Below, piece by piece: positions 54,679 to 64,000 of a DNA stretch of 64,000 nucleotides; position 1 is the stretch's first letter, and every line of letters starts with the position of its first letter. Under the pieces are notes generated by a model, which was not told the DNA's origin, did no database searches, and worked only from the letters and a program-made list of their open reading frames with translations. Where the stretch lies: assembly GCF_003583935.1 (NCBI RefSeq), contig NZ_QYRN01000006.1, positions 124,001 to 188,000 of the forward strand, in the 5' to 3' direction. Source of the stretch: Aureimonas flava. GTDB lineage: Bacteria > Pseudomonadota > Alphaproteobacteria > Rhizobiales > Rhizobiaceae. Position numbers and translations under genes: made by a program.

Positions 54679-56730
54679 ATGTCCCAGGCCGAAACCGAAT
54701 CGAAGCCGAAGAAGCGCGACGGCGCAGGCCGCAAGGCCGCTGCCGCGGCTTCGCTGGAGCGCCTGCAGCGCCTCGCCTCGGATCGCGTCGCCATCGAGGG
54801 CGTCGAGCCGGAGATCGACGGCGGGCGCTTCGCGGTCAAGCGCGCCGAGGGAGAGCCGCTCACCGTCACCGCCGACATCTTCTCCGACGGCCACGAGATC
54901 ATCGCCGCCGCGCTGCTGACGCGCGGCGCGGACGAGGCGAACTGGCGCGAGACGCCGTTCGCCTTCATCTCGAACGACCGGTGGGGCGCGACCGTCGCCT
55001 TCGACACGCCGGGCCCCTACCGCTTCACGATCCTCGCCTGGCGCGACACGTTCGCGACCTGGGCCAGCGACACGCGCAAGAAGAAGGACGCCGGCGTCGA
55101 CATCGCGCTGGAGCTGCGCGAGGGCGCGATCCTGCTCGACAAGGCCGCCGGCTCCGGTCGCGGCAGCAAGGAGCAGCAGAAGGCGCTGAAGGCCCTGCGC
55201 GAGCGCGTCGCCAAGCTGGCCGCCAAGGGCGACGGCGCGGCCGTCTACGCCGCCTTCGAGGAGGCGTCCACGATCGCCCTTCTTCGCGACGTGGGCCTTC
55301 GCGAGAACCTGTCGTCCTACGGCGCGGAAGTGCCCGTCTGGGTGGATCGCGAGCGGGCCGCGTTCTCCTCCTGGTACGAGCTGATGCCGCGCTCCCAGTC
55401 GGGCGATCCGAGCCGCCACGGCACGTTCGACGACGTGATCGCGCGCCTTCCCGACATCCGCGAGATGGGCTTCGACGTCCTCTACTTCCCGCCGATCCAC
55501 CCGATCGGCCAGTCCAACCGCAAGGGCAAGAACAACAACGTCACCGCGAAGGACGGCGAGCCCGGCAGCCCCTATGCGATCGGCTCGCACGAGGGCGGCC
55601 ACAAGGACCTCCACCCCGAGCTCGGCTCCTTCGCCGACTTCCAGCGGCTGGTCACCCGCGCGGCCGACCACGGGCTGGAGATCGCCATCGACTTCGCCAT
55701 TCAGTGCTCGCCCGACCATCCCTGGATCAAGGCGCATCCGGAGTGGTTCGACTGGCGGCCCGACGGGTCCATCAAATACGCCGAGAACCCGCCGAAGAAG
55801 TACCAGGACATCGTCAACGTCGACTTCTACCGCGAAGGGGCGATCCCCTCGCTCTGGCGGGAGCTCCTCGACGTGGTCCTGTTCTGGCTCGACAAGGGCG
55901 TGCGCATCTTCCGCGTCGACAATCCGCACACCAAGCCCTTTCCCTTCTGGGAATGGCTGATCGCCGAGGTGCGGCAGGTGGATCCGGGCGCGGTGTTCCT
56001 GGCCGAGGCCTTCACGCGGCCCAAGCTCATGAAGCGTCTCGCCAAGGTCGGCTACAACCAGTCCTATTCCTACTTCACCTGGCGGAACCAGAAGTGGGAG
56101 CTGCGCGAGTACCTGACCGAGCTGACGCGCGAGGAATGCGCCGAGTTCATGCGGCCGAACTTCTTCGTCAACACGCCGGACATCAACCCGCTCTTCCTCC
56201 ACACGAGCGGACGGCCGGGCTTCCGCATCCGCCTCGCGCTTGCGGCGACGCTCGCGGGCAACTACGGCGTCTATTCGGGCTTCGAGCTGTGCGAGTACGA
56301 GCCGCTGGTGACGGGCAAGGAGGAGTACAAGGACTCCGAGAAGTACGAGATCCGCGCCTTCGACTGGAAGCGCGAGGGCAATATCCGCGAGGACATTGCC
56401 TTCTTCAACCGCATCCGCCGCTCCGAGCCGGCGCTGCGCGACTTCCGCAACCTCGAGTTCCTGAACTTCTGGAACGACAACGTCCTCTACTACGCCAAGC
56501 GCACGGCTGACCGCTCTTCCTACATCCTCGTGATGGTGAGCCTCGACCCGCACAACGCGCAGGGCGGGCATTTCGAGGTGCCGCTCTGGGAACTCGGTCT
56601 TGGGGACGAGGATTCCGTCACCGTCGAGGACCTCGTGGACGACCGGCAGTTCGTCTGGACCGGGAAGATCCAGCATTGGTGGTTCCGCCCCGAGGAGCGG
56701 CCCTACGCCGTGTTCCGCATCTCGGCCTGA
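54679..56730 (+). CDS. glgE: Alpha-1,4-glucan:maltose-1-phosphate maltosyltransferase
   Basis: This 683-residue GH13_3 enzyme extends alpha-glucan with maltosyl units from maltose-1-phosphate. Catalytic residues by motif: nucleophile Asp414 (FRVDNPHTKPFPFWEW), acid/base Glu443 (FLAEAFTRP) and Asp501 (VNTPDINPLF). The N-terminal beta domain and NRKGKNNN loop are typical. The first 25 residues are Lys/Ala-rich and variable. It heads the glgE-mak-glgB set. treS, which normally supplies maltose from trehalose, is absent from the operon. Confidence 0.96.
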   Translation: MSQAETESKPKKRDGAGRKAAAAASLERLQRLASDRVAIEGVEPEIDGGRFAVKRAEGEPLTVTADIFSDGHEIIAAALLTRGADEANWRETPFAFISNDRWGATVAFDTPGPYRFTILAWRDTFATWASDTRKKKDAGVDIALELREGAILLDKAAGSGRGSKEQQKALKALRERVAKLAAKGDGAAVYAAFEEASTIALLRDVGLRENLSSYGAEVPVWVDRERAAFSSWYELMPRSQSGDPSRHGTFDDVIARLPDIREMGFDVLYFPPIHPIGQSNRKGKNNNVTAKDGEPGSPYAIGSHEGGHKDLHPELGSFADFQRLVTRAADHGLEIAIDFAIQCSPDHPWIKAHPEWFDWRPDGSIKYAENPPKKYQDIVNVDFYREGAIPSLWRELLDVVLFWLDKGVRIFRVDNPHTKPFPFWEWLIAEVRQVDPGAVFLAEAFTRPKLMKRLAKVGYNQSYSYFTWRNQKWELREYLTELTREECAEFMRPNFFVNTPDINPLFLHTSGRPGFRIRLALAATLAGNYGVYSGFELCEYEPLVTGKEEYKDSEKYEIRAFDWKREGNIREDIAFFNRIRRSEPALRDFRNLEFLNFWNDNVLYYAKRTADRSSYILVMVSLDPHNAQGGHFEVPLWELGLGDEDSVTVEDLVDDRQFVWTGKIQHWWFRPEERPYAVFRISA

Positions 56731-56805
56731 CGCCGGCGTTCCGCGCGGCGAACGGTGAACCGCTTCGGCGGGCGAGATGAACCCATGGGAATCGAAAGGG
56801 CCAGC

Positions 56806-58292
<1,487 letters not shown>

Positions 58293-58296
<4 letters not shown>

Positions 58297-60518
58297 GCCA
58301 GACTGAAACGACACGTTCGCAGACCCGCTCCGGCATCGACCATGCGCTGCACGGCGACGAGGCGCAGGCCCTCGCGCTCGGGCGCCACGAGAACCCGTTC
58401 GCGGTTCTGGGGATCCACCGGACGGAAGGGGGCGCGGTGATCCGCGTCCTTCGCCCCGGCGCCGAGCGCGCCGAGGTGATCGACGCCGATGGCAAGGTGC
58501 TCGGTACGCTGGAGCGGGGCGAGGTCGATGGGCTCTTCACCGGCTTCCTCGCGGGCGAGGTGCCGGCGCACCGCTTCCGCTTCACCCACGGCGACGTGAC
58601 CTGGGAGGAGGAGGACACCTACCGCTTCGGCACGATCCTCACCGATTTCGATGCCTATCTCCTGGCCGAGGGGCGGCACTACAAGCTCTACGAGAAGCTA
58701 GGCGCCCACCCGCGCGAGATGGACGGCGTGGCGGGCGTCGCCTTCGCCGTCTGGGCGCCGGACGCGCGGCGCGTTTCGGTGGTGGGCAACTTCAACGCCT
58801 GGGACGGCCGCCGCCACGTGATGCGCAAGCGGCTCGACACCGGCGTCTTCGAGATCTTCGTGCCCGGCCTGCGGCGCGGCGAGGTCTACAAGTACGAGAT
58901 CATCGGCAAGCACGGCGAGGTCCTGCCGCTCAAGGCCGACCCGGTCGGCTTCCGTCAGGAACTCGCTCCGTCCACCGCCTCGATCGTGGACGGGCTGGTG
59001 GAGCACGAATGGTCCGACGACGCCTTCCGGGCCAAGCCCCAGGACTGGCAGGGCCGCGAGAAGCCGGTGTCGATCTACGAGGTGCATCTCGGCTCCTGGC
59101 GGCGCGGCGAGGGCGACACCTTTCTCGACTACGACGCGCTGGCCCGGGAACTGACGGCCTACGTCAAGGACATGGGCTTCACCCATGTGGAGTTCATGCC
59201 GGTCTCCGAACACCCGTTCTACGGCTCCTGGGGTTACCAGCCGATCGGCCTCTACGCGCCGACGGCGCGCTACGGCGACCCGGAAGGCTTCGCGCGCCTC
59301 GTCGACGCGCTGCACGGGGCCGACATCGGCGTGCTCCTCGACTGGGTGCCCGGCCACTTCCCGACCGACGTGCACGGGCTCGGCCGCTTCGACGGCACCG
59401 CGCTCTACGAGCATGCCGACCCGCGCCGCGGCTTCCACAAGGACTGGAACACGCTGATCTACGACTACGGGCGCACGGAGGTGAAGAACTACCTCGTCGC
59501 CAACGGCCTGTACTGGCTGGACCGGTTCCACGTCGACGGGCTGCGCGTCGATGCCGTCGCCTCGATGCTCTATCTCGACTATTCGCGCAACCACGGCGAA
59601 TGGGAGCCCAACATCCACGGCGGGCGCGAGAACCTGGAGGCCATGGCCTTCCTGAAGGAGACCAACGAGCAGGTCGGCGGGCAGTATCCCAACGCCTCGA
59701 CCCATGCCGAGGAGTCCACCGCCTTTCCGGACGTGTCGCGCCCGACCTATGCCGGCGGCCTCGGTTTCCACTTCAAATGGAACATGGGCTGGATGCACGA
59801 CACCCTGCATTTCATGCAGGAGGACCCGATCAACCGCAAATACCACATGCACCACATGACCTTCGGCATGGTGTACGCGTATTCGGAGAACTTCGTCCTG
59901 CCGCTCAGCCACGACGAGGTGGTCTACGGAAAGGGCTCGATCCTCGGCAAGATGCCGGGCGACCGCTGGCAGAAGTTCGCCAACCTGCGCGCCTACTACG
60001 GCTTCATGTGGACCCACCCGGGCAAGAAGCTGCTCTTCATGGGCGGCGAGTTCGGGCAGTCGGCCGAGTGGAACCACGACCAGTCGCTGGACTGGCACCT
60101 TCTCCAGCATCGCGAACACGAGGGCGTCCAGCGGCTGATCCGCGACCTCAACACCCTGTATCGCGGCGTGCCGGCGCTCTACGAGAACGACTGCGACCCG
60201 CAAGGTTTCGAGTGGGTGGACACGTCCAACGCCGACCAGTCGATCCTCAGCTTCCTGCGCAAGGACAAGCACGGCGGCGCGGCGCTGGTGGTCTGCAACT
60301 TCACGCCGAACGTCCACCACGACTACCGGATCGGCGTGCCGCACGGCGGTTTCTGGGCCGAGGCGCTGAACACGGATGCCGAGATCTACGGCGGGTCGAA
60401 CGTCGGCAACATGGGCGGCAAGGAGGCGGAGGAGATCCACGCCAACGGTCGGCCGTTCTCGGTGGCGTTGAGCCTGCCGCCGCTTTCCACCGTGGTGCTG
60501 GTGCCCTCGGCGCGGTGA
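58293..60518 (+). CDS. glgB: 1,4-alpha-glucan branching enzyme
   Basis: This 741-residue GH13_9 enzyme introduces alpha-1,6 branches into the glucan made by GlgE. It has the extra N-terminal domain ([17 protein letters not shown]), a CBM48 domain ([22 protein letters not shown]) and the catalytic barrel with nucleophile Asp420 ([15 protein letters not shown]), Glu473 (HAEESTAFP) and [14 protein letters not shown]. The start overlaps the mak stop (ATGA). It is convergent with the GGDEF gene, whose stop is 5 bp away. Confidence 0.97.
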
Positions 60519-60522
60519 GGGC

Positions 60523-61659
60523 TCAGGCGGCGAGCGTCTCCGGCTCGACCCGGTTCCGGCCGAGCCGCTTGGCCCGGTAGAGCGCGCGGTCGGCGGCGGC
60601 CATGGTGGCCTCCAGGTCGCGGTCCTTGCTGGATGCGACGCCCACGCTCACCGTCACCGCGACCGCCTGCGTGGACACGCCGGCGGCTTCGCGGAAGCGG
60701 CAGCGCAGGCGATCCGCCAGCCGCTCGCCCTCGCGCAGGTCGCAGAAGGGGACGAAAGCGGCGAATTCCTCGCCGCCGAGCCGCCCGATCACGGCGTTGG
60801 GCTTCATCTCGCTTTCCGCCACCTGGGCGAAGAGGCGCAGGATCTCGTCGCCGGTCTGGTGGCCGAACGTGTCGTTGACGGCCTTGAAGTGATCGAGGTC
60901 GAAAACGAGAAGGACACCCGCCGGGCCGTCCGGCGTGATCCGCTCCCCGGCCTGCTGGGTGAAGCTGCGCCGGTTGGCGAGGCCGGTGAGGAAGTCGGTC
61001 TGCGCGGCGACGATCAGGCGGTTCTCGCCCTCGTCGCGCACCATGGCGAGAAGCGTGATCGGGGCGGCTACGGCGTAGAGCACGCCTTCACCCATGGTGA
61101 GCACGGACAGGACCTGGAGCGCGAAGGCGTCCGTCGCCGGATCGAGAAGCGGCATGGCGATCACGCGCCCCATGTAGACCATGCCGTGGATCACGAAGAT
61201 CGCGATGGCGATGGGCCGCGAGCGCAGGGAAGCGAGCGAAGGGGAGAGGAGCGCCGCGACGCCCGCGAACTGGATGCAGGCGATCACCAGCGCGGCCATC
61301 GCGTGCCACAGGGGAAGCGGCAGGTCGGGGCCGGCCCAGAGCCACAGCACGATGCCGCAGGCGATGGGGCCGAGCGGCGCGCGCACCGGCTGCCCGCCGA
61401 TGGCCGAGATGCCGGCGACCATCAGCCCGTATCCGACGAAGATCAGGACGTTCGACAATCCCGCGCCCAGCACCGGCGGCAGCTCCGCGCGCCAGACCAC
61501 GAGCATGGAGCCAGCCAGCAACGCGACATAGGCGAGCGACCAGATGCGCAGGACCTTCTGGTGGCGCAGGTTGAACAGGCTTTCCCCGAAGGCCATGGCG
61601 CTCGCCACGCCCAGCACCGCTGCGCAGAGAACGTATATCGTGAAGAGGTCGATCTGCAT
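60523..61659 (-). CDS. Membrane GGDEF diguanylate cyclase
   Basis: This 378-residue protein has about seven N-terminal transmembrane helices (residues 5-205, unrecognised sensor) and a C-terminal GGDEF domain: TDFLTGLANRRSFTQQ, FDLDHFKAVNDTFGHQTGDEIL and the active site GGEEF, competent for cyclic-di-GMP synthesis. The residues at the usual RxxD inhibition site read KPNA, so product feedback is probably missing. It is encoded at the end of a minus-strand group but has its own start after a 94-bp gap from the transglutaminase gene. Confidence 0.92.
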   Translation of the reverse strand: MQIDLFTIYVLCAAVLGVASAMAFGESLFNLRHQKVLRIWSLAYVALLAGSMLVVWRAELPPVLGAGLSNVLIFVGYGLMVAGISAIGGQPVRAPLGPIACGIVLWLWAGPDLPLPLWHAMAALVIACIQFAGVAALLSPSLASLRSRPIAIAIFVIHGMVYMGRVIAMPLLDPATDAFALQVLSVLTMGEGVLYAVAAPITLLAMVRDEGENRLIVAAQTDFLTGLANRRSFTQQAGERITPDGPAGVLLVFDLDHFKAVNDTFGHQTGDEILRLFAQVAESEMKPNAVIGRLGGEEFAAFVPFCDLREGERLADRLRCRFREAAGVSTQAVAVTVSVGVASSKDRDLEATMAAADRALYRAKRLGRNRVEPETLAA

Positions 61660-61753
61660 GAGGCACCGTCTTGAGGTGCCGCGACCCTGGACCCGGAGGA
61701 ACGAAGGATTCCTTACAAGGTTCGCGCGATCTCGGTGCAGACGGGAGCTGTCG

Positions 61754-62647
61754 TTAACAATCTCGTACCGCCTCGGCGACCGGCACCATGTCCACCGTGT
61801 GGCGGTGCTTCTGGGGGCCCGCCGTGATCAGCGCGCCGTCGATCGGTGCGACGTCTGCATAGTCGCGCCCGAGCGCGACCAGGACGTGGTCGTCGCCCGC
61901 AAGGCACCCGTTGGTCGGGTCGAAGCCGATCCAGCCCCCGTCGGGGCCGGTCCAGGCTTCCACCCAGGCATGCATGGCGTCGGCGCCCTCCAGCCTCGGC
62001 CGGCCGGGGGGCGGCTCGGTGCGCAGGAAGCCGCTGGCATAGGCGGCCGGGATGCCGCAGCCGCGAAGGCCGGCGATCATCATGTGGGAGAAATCCTGGC
62101 AGACGCCGCGCCGCATGGCGAAGGTCTCCTCGACCCGTGTCGCCACCGACGAGACGCCGGCTTGGAAGCGGAACTCGGATCGGATGCGGCGGGCGAGGGC
62201 CAGCAGCCCGAGGCCGATGGAAGAGGCCTCGTCCAGCGTCTGCGCCGCCCAGGCGGCGATCGCGGGCGAGGGGGCGACGAGCTGGCCGGCGCCGCCGAAG
62301 TGGATCGGGCTGTCGCCCTCGCTGTCGCGCGTCTCGCCGGCGAGGCGCCGGACCACGGCGGGCGGCGGCGTCTCGACGAGGTTCGGCGTCGGTCGATCCA
62401 CCCGAACGCGTGTCGTGAGGCCGACGCGCAGGGCGTCGTGGGCGCGGGGGATCAGGAGATGCGCGGTTCGGTTGCCGAAGAAGTCGTCCTCGCCCTGCAT
62501 CTCGCCCGGCGACGGCTCGACGGCGAGGCGCCGCGACAGGACGCGTTGCCCGCGGTCCTCGCGCGGCTCGACGCGCAGGATATGGCGGGCGTCCTTTACG
62601 AAGCTCGGATAGTGATAGGAGATCAGGAGACGGATGTCGTAGAGCAC
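61754..62647 (-). CDS. Transglutaminase-like cysteine protease/peptidase family protein
   Basis: This 297-residue protein has an N-terminal beta domain (YDIRLLISYHYPSFVKDARHI, the bacterial transglutaminase-like N-terminal region) and a transglutaminase-like core with the triad Cys (RRGVCQDFSHMMI), His (DAMHAWVEAW) and Asp (IGFDPTNGC). Such proteins are almost always encoded with circularly permuted ATP-grasp and alpha-E proteins, as here (7 bp apart). They are thought to cut or form isopeptide-like bonds in a peptide-ligation system of unknown role. Confidence 0.9.
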   Translation of the reverse strand: MLYDIRLLISYHYPSFVKDARHILRVEPREDRGQRVLSRRLAVEPSPGEMQGEDDFFGNRTAHLLIPRAHDALRVGLTTRVRVDRPTPNLVETPPPAVVRRLAGETRDSEGDSPIHFGGAGQLVAPSPAIAAWAAQTLDEASSIGLGLLALARRIRSEFRFQAGVSSVATRVEETFAMRRGVCQDFSHMMIAGLRGCGIPAAYASGFLRTEPPPGRPRLEGADAMHAWVEAWTGPDGGWIGFDPTNGCLAGDDHVLVALGRDYADVAPIDGALITAGPQKHRHTVDMVPVAEAVRDC

Positions 62648-62654
62648 GGGGGGC

Positions 62655-64000
62655 CTATTCGCTGCCGAAACGCTCGATGGACCCTTCGGGCGCCACGGCG
62701 AAGTAGCGTTCCGACAGGAGGTCGGAGATGTCGCGCAGGTCGGCCGCCACGCGGTACAGGAAGGCCGGCGTCACCTCGGCGGGAACGGCGGTCTCGAGCC
62801 GGACGTTGAGGCGCGCGATCCGGCGCGCCGCGCTGTCGAGGCTTTCGCCTGCGTGGATGCCCGGCAGGTCCGCCATGGTGCGGCGGGCGGCGGCGACCTG
62901 ATAGGCGACGGAGCGCGGGTTGAGAGGATCGAGGAGACATAGGTCGAGCACGCTCTCGGCCTGAAGTTCGACCGAGAAGCGGCGTCGGTAGGTGAGGCGG
63001 CTGTCGGTGAACTCCAGCAGCGCCTCGAAGACGCCTCCGCCGCCGGCCGCCAGGAATTCGGCGCAGGCCGAGGCGGTCGCCTCGCCGCGCTCGATCCGGC
63101 GTCCGCACTGAAGGAAGCGCCAGCCGGCGAACTGGTACATGTTCTCCTCGACCAGGCCCGAAAAGCCGGCAAGGCGCGTCAGGAGGCGGCCGGCCAGGGC
63201 CGCGTGGTCGGCATGCGCGCTGTCGCGGCGCGCCTCGTCCAGAAGCTCCACCACCTCGGCGAGGGCCCGCCAGGCGTCCGGCGAGAAGCGGTCGCGGATG
63301 CGCGAGGCGATGTCGAGCGCCGCGCGGGCGACGCGGTGCAGCCCGGCGAGCGGGGCGGCGGCCCCCACGCCGGAGCGCGTCAGGATCGCGCGGCGCGCGG
63401 CGTCCACCCCCGTCTCACGCTCCTCGCCGCCGCGTTCCAGCGCGGCGCGCCAGAGGCGGATCGCCACCTCCGTGCGCTCGGCGTTCCGCCCGAGCCAGAA
63501 CAGGTTGTCGGCCGCACGGGCCGGCAGCGATCCCGGGAGGCGGCGGCGGAACTCCCGGCCGGACGCCAGAAGCGTGATCGGCGCGTCCGGCTCGTCGCCC
63601 GGTATCCACACGTCCACCGATCGCCCGCCCGCCCCGATCGCCGGCATCGCGTCGCCGGGCGCGCGGGAAGCGCGGGCGAAGCCGCCCGGCATGACCTCCC
63701 AGCCGCCCGGCGCGCGGGCCAGGAACACCCGCAGCGTCACGGGGCGGGCCTCCAGACGGCCGTCGACGTCCAGGGGTGCGCAGGACAGGGGTGAGGCGCG
63801 GCGCGCCACGAGATGCACGGCCTGGTCCGGCACGGGCGGAAGCGCGATCTCGCCCGGCGCGCGCGCGGGCTGGCCCGGAAAGGCGGGGCCGATCTGCCAT
63901 CCACCGCCCGCGGCGGCCTCGGCGTGGCCGTCCGCATCGGCGCACCACAGGGTGTCCACCGAGCGCAGCGCCAGCGGCTCGCCGATCAGCCGCTCGGCCA
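62655..64000 (-). CDS. Circularly permuted ATP-grasp/alpha-E fusion protein (5' part outside window)
   Basis: Only the last 448 codons are seen. The frame stays open to the window edge. The visible N-terminal part is the end of a circularly permuted ATP-grasp domain (RPVTLRVFLARAPGGWEVMPGGFARAS, matching the family's C-terminal block). From about SLPARAADNLFWLGRNAERTE on it is an all-alpha 'alpha-E' domain (DUF403-like) with GLVEENMYQFAGWRFLQCGRRIERG and PRSVAYQV. In many genomes these are two genes. Here they are fused. The protein is proposed from family knowledge to form amide or peptide bonds using ATP. The start and the ATP site lie outside the window. Confidence 0.88.
   Translation of the reverse strand, partial: AERLIGEPLALRSVDTLWCADADGHAEAAAGGGWQIGPAFPGQPARAPGEIALPPVPDQAVHLVARRASPLSCAPLDVDGRLEARPVTLRVFLARAPGGWEVMPGGFARASRAPGDAMPAIGAGGRSVDVWIPGDEPDAPITLLASGREFRRRLPGSLPARAADNLFWLGRNAERTEVAIRLWRAALERGGEERETGVDAARRAILTRSGVGAAAPLAGLHRVARAALDIASRIRDRFSPDAWRALAEVVELLDEARRDSAHADHAALAGRLLTRLAGFSGLVEENMYQFAGWRFLQCGRRIERGEATASACAEFLAAGGGGVFEALLEFTDSRLTYRRRFSVELQAESVLDLCLLDPLNPRSVAYQVAAARRTMADLPGIHAGESLDSAARRIARLNVRLETAVPAEVTPAFLYRVAADLRDISDLLSERYFAVAPEGSIERFGSE

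Overview
The window is a 64 kb stretch of very GC-rich (about 70 %) chromosome from an alphaproteobacterium, most likely a Hyphomicrobiales. The evidence is the tightly packed, often ATGA-overlapped operons, the xdhABC / PuuE-UraD / PuuD purine pathway, a two-subunit DhaK/DhaL kinase system with a SorC-DhaK fusion regulator, and a small RNA with CCUCCUCCC loops like the alphaproteobacterial CcsR ('cuckoo') RNAs. The genus cannot be fixed from the sequence. No tRNA, rRNA, CRISPR array, IS element or prophage was seen.

Layout. 1-3.8 kb: the 3' part of a large JetC/MukB-like SMC-type ATPase (Wadjet-type) and a CsbD-like protein. 3.9-12.9 kb: a polyol/ketose catabolic module. A SorC-DhaK fusion and DhaL (minus) face a sugar ABC importer, a GolD/DthD-type dehydrogenase and a second DhaK/DhaL pair (plus). 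The shared region holds a promoter overlapped by two dyads. 12.9-13.4 kb: an intergenic region with a CcsR-like sRNA on the minus strand. 13.4-23 kb: mixed genes: membrane protein, gamma-glutamyltransferase, M23 peptidase, NCS2 purine permease, pncB, ferredoxin-NADP reductase and a formamidase-like hydrolase. They are followed by an unusual set: a lone Lrp ligand-binding domain, a degenerate MfnB-like/FolB fusion and an MfnE-like kinase.

23.7-31.2 kb: the urease genes ureD-A-B-C-E-F-G, interrupted by five small genes, most of them exported. 31.2-50.8 kb: purine breakdown and uptake: 8-oxoguanine deaminase, allA, a PuuE-UraD fusion, uraH, xdhABC, a BMP-type nucleoside/purine ABC importer, puuD and guaD. 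A methyltransferase and a membrane PQQ glucose dehydrogenase lie inside it. Together these convert guanine, 8-oxoguanine and xanthine through urate and allantoin to glyoxylate and urea, which urease finishes. The allantoate-hydrolysing step is not in the window.

50.8-53.4 kb: an accessory segment. It has a lower-GC membrane protein with a TonB-C-like tail and a divergent LysR/tautomerase pair. 53.7-60.5 kb: an FAH-family hydrolase, then glgE-mak-glgB of the maltose-1-phosphate alpha-glucan pathway, without the usual treS. 60.5-64 kb (all minus): a GGDEF protein, a transglutaminase-like protein and a cut-off circularly permuted ATP-grasp/alpha-E fusion.

All functions are inferred from reading motifs. 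No database search was possible. Start codons were chosen from ribosome-binding sites, overlaps and family N-termini.
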